Part shown: piece by piece, positions 5,582 to 6,150 of the stretch
Layout: every line of letters begins with the position of its first letter
Numbering within the stretch: position 1 is the stretch's first letter
NCBI GenBank assembly: GCA_946633275.1
Contig: CAMPAT010000051.1
Location: forward strand, 1-6,150
Direction: 5' to 3'
Origin: an uncultured Clostridia bacterium
Lineage (GTDB): Bacteria; Bacillota; Clostridia; Oscillospirales; Acutalibacteraceae
DNA length: 6,150 bases
Notes under the pieces: model-generated
Told to the model about the DNA's origin: nothing
The model's database searches: none
The model's input: the letters and a program-made list of their open reading frames with translations, nothing else
Position numbers and translations under genes: made by a program

Positions 5582-6150
5582 TTACTGATTCTTATATGGC
5601 TTCTTTTTTCTTACCCAGCCTTCCTTATTAACCTGCTTTGAACGGGCGATAGAAAGCGCTTCCTCGGGGATATCGTCAGTAATCGTCGAGCCTGCGGCGA
5701 TATAAGCCTTGTCGCCGACCTCAACGGGCGCAATAAGGTTAGTATTACATCCGATGAACGCGCCGTCGCCGATTTTACATCTCGTCTTGTTTTTACCGTC
5801 GTAGTTACAGGTAACGGTTCCGCAGCCGAAGTTAACGCCTGCTCCGACGTCGCTGTCGCCGATATAAGTAAGGTGAGCCGACTTTGTGCCCTCGCCGACA
5901 ACAGAATTTTTAATCTCAACGAAATTGCCGACATGAACGCCCTTCTTAAGCACGGAATTTGCTCTCACCTTTACGAACGGGCCGCAGTCAACGCCGTCCT
6001 CAACGGTTGAATCGAGAATTTTGCAGTTATCGAGGATAACCTCGTTTCCGATTTTGCCGTTCTCAATATAGGTATTCGGTCCGATAACGCAGTTATCGCC
6101 GATTTCCGTATCGCCGATAATAATAGTGTTCGGTAAAATCTGGGTTGAAT
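5582..6150 (-). CDS. glmU: GlmU C-terminal acetyltransferase domain, N-terminus beyond window
   Basis: The frame enters from the right edge and stops at 5582-5584, so 188 complete C-terminal codons are visible. GlmU makes UDP-GlcNAc for peptidoglycan. This half transfers acetyl from acetyl-CoA to glucosamine-1-phosphate, and the missing half is the uridylyltransferase. Hexapeptide repeats of a left-handed beta-helix run through the fragment (IIIGDTEIGDNCVIG, KIGNEVILDNCKI). The catalytic set is present: CGPFVKVRANSVL (the Arg equivalent to E. coli Arg333), NFVEIKNS (Lys351), SAHLTYIGDSDVG (the base His363 and Tyr366) and TVTCNYDGKNK (Asn386). The end LSIARSKQVNKEGWVRKKK matches the conserved arm that contacts the next subunit of the trimer. 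No defect is visible. A VanW-type lipoprotein gene follows after 14 nt on the same strand. Confidence 0.97.
   Translation of the reverse strand, partial: STQILPNTIIIGDTEIGDNCVIGPNTYIENGKIGNEVILDNCKILDSTVEDGVDCGPFVKVRANSVLKKGVHVGNFVEIKNSVVGEGTKSAHLTYIGDSDVGAGVNFGCGTVTCNYDGKNKTRCKIGDGAFIGCNTNLIAPVEVGDKAYIAAGSTITDDIPEEALSIARSKQVNKEGWVRKKKPYKNQ

Noticed and set aside
1..6150. Mobile element, prophage, CRISPR array or tRNA gene
   Set aside because: No transposase or integrase, terminal inverted repeats, spaced direct repeats or tRNA-like cloverleaf was found on either strand by eye.

Overview
The window looks like a chromosomal stretch from a low-to-mid GC Firmicute of class Clostridia, most likely a gut Ruminococcus/Oscillospiraceae-type organism. 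The pointers are a single-chain (alpha2) glycyl-tRNA synthetase, a DUF975-type membrane protein, a VanW-type lipoprotein with a poly-threonine linker, strong GGAGG/GAGGTG ribosome binding sites and consensus sigma-A-type promoters. The genus is an inference from style, not from a marker gene. No mobile element, CRISPR array, tRNA or rRNA was seen.

Layout, left to right. (1) Positions 1-3430, minus strand: a probable operon read right to left. It runs glycyl-tRNA synthetase (glyQS), then a DUF975 membrane protein 12 nt downstream with its Shine-Dalgarno next to the glyQS stop, then a secreted surface-type protein cut by the window edge. The operon starts from a near-perfect TTGACT-17-TATAAT promoter that abuts a Fur/PerR-like palindrome. 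A stem-loop separates the second and third genes. (2) Positions 3440-4697: a divergent pair. On the minus strand is a 180-aa protein with a C-terminal helix-turn-helix-like domain. On the plus strand is a small cytosolic von Willebrand factor A (VWA) protein with an intact metal-ion site. They share an 87-nt intergenic region that carries an inverted repeat across the core promoter of the helix-turn-helix gene and a hairpin over that gene's Shine-Dalgarno. (3) Positions 4668-6150: a strong bidirectional terminator, then (minus strand) a VanW-family lipoprotein lying 14 nt downstream of the C-terminal half of glmU, whose N-terminal part is beyond the window.

The flanking genes are housekeeping and envelope functions: glycyl-tRNA supply, UDP-GlcNAc synthesis, and a wall-associated lipoprotein. 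The least explained material is the divergent VWA/helix-turn-helix pair, which has the architecture of a self-regulated two-gene module of unknown role, and the Fur/PerR-like site on the glyQS promoter.
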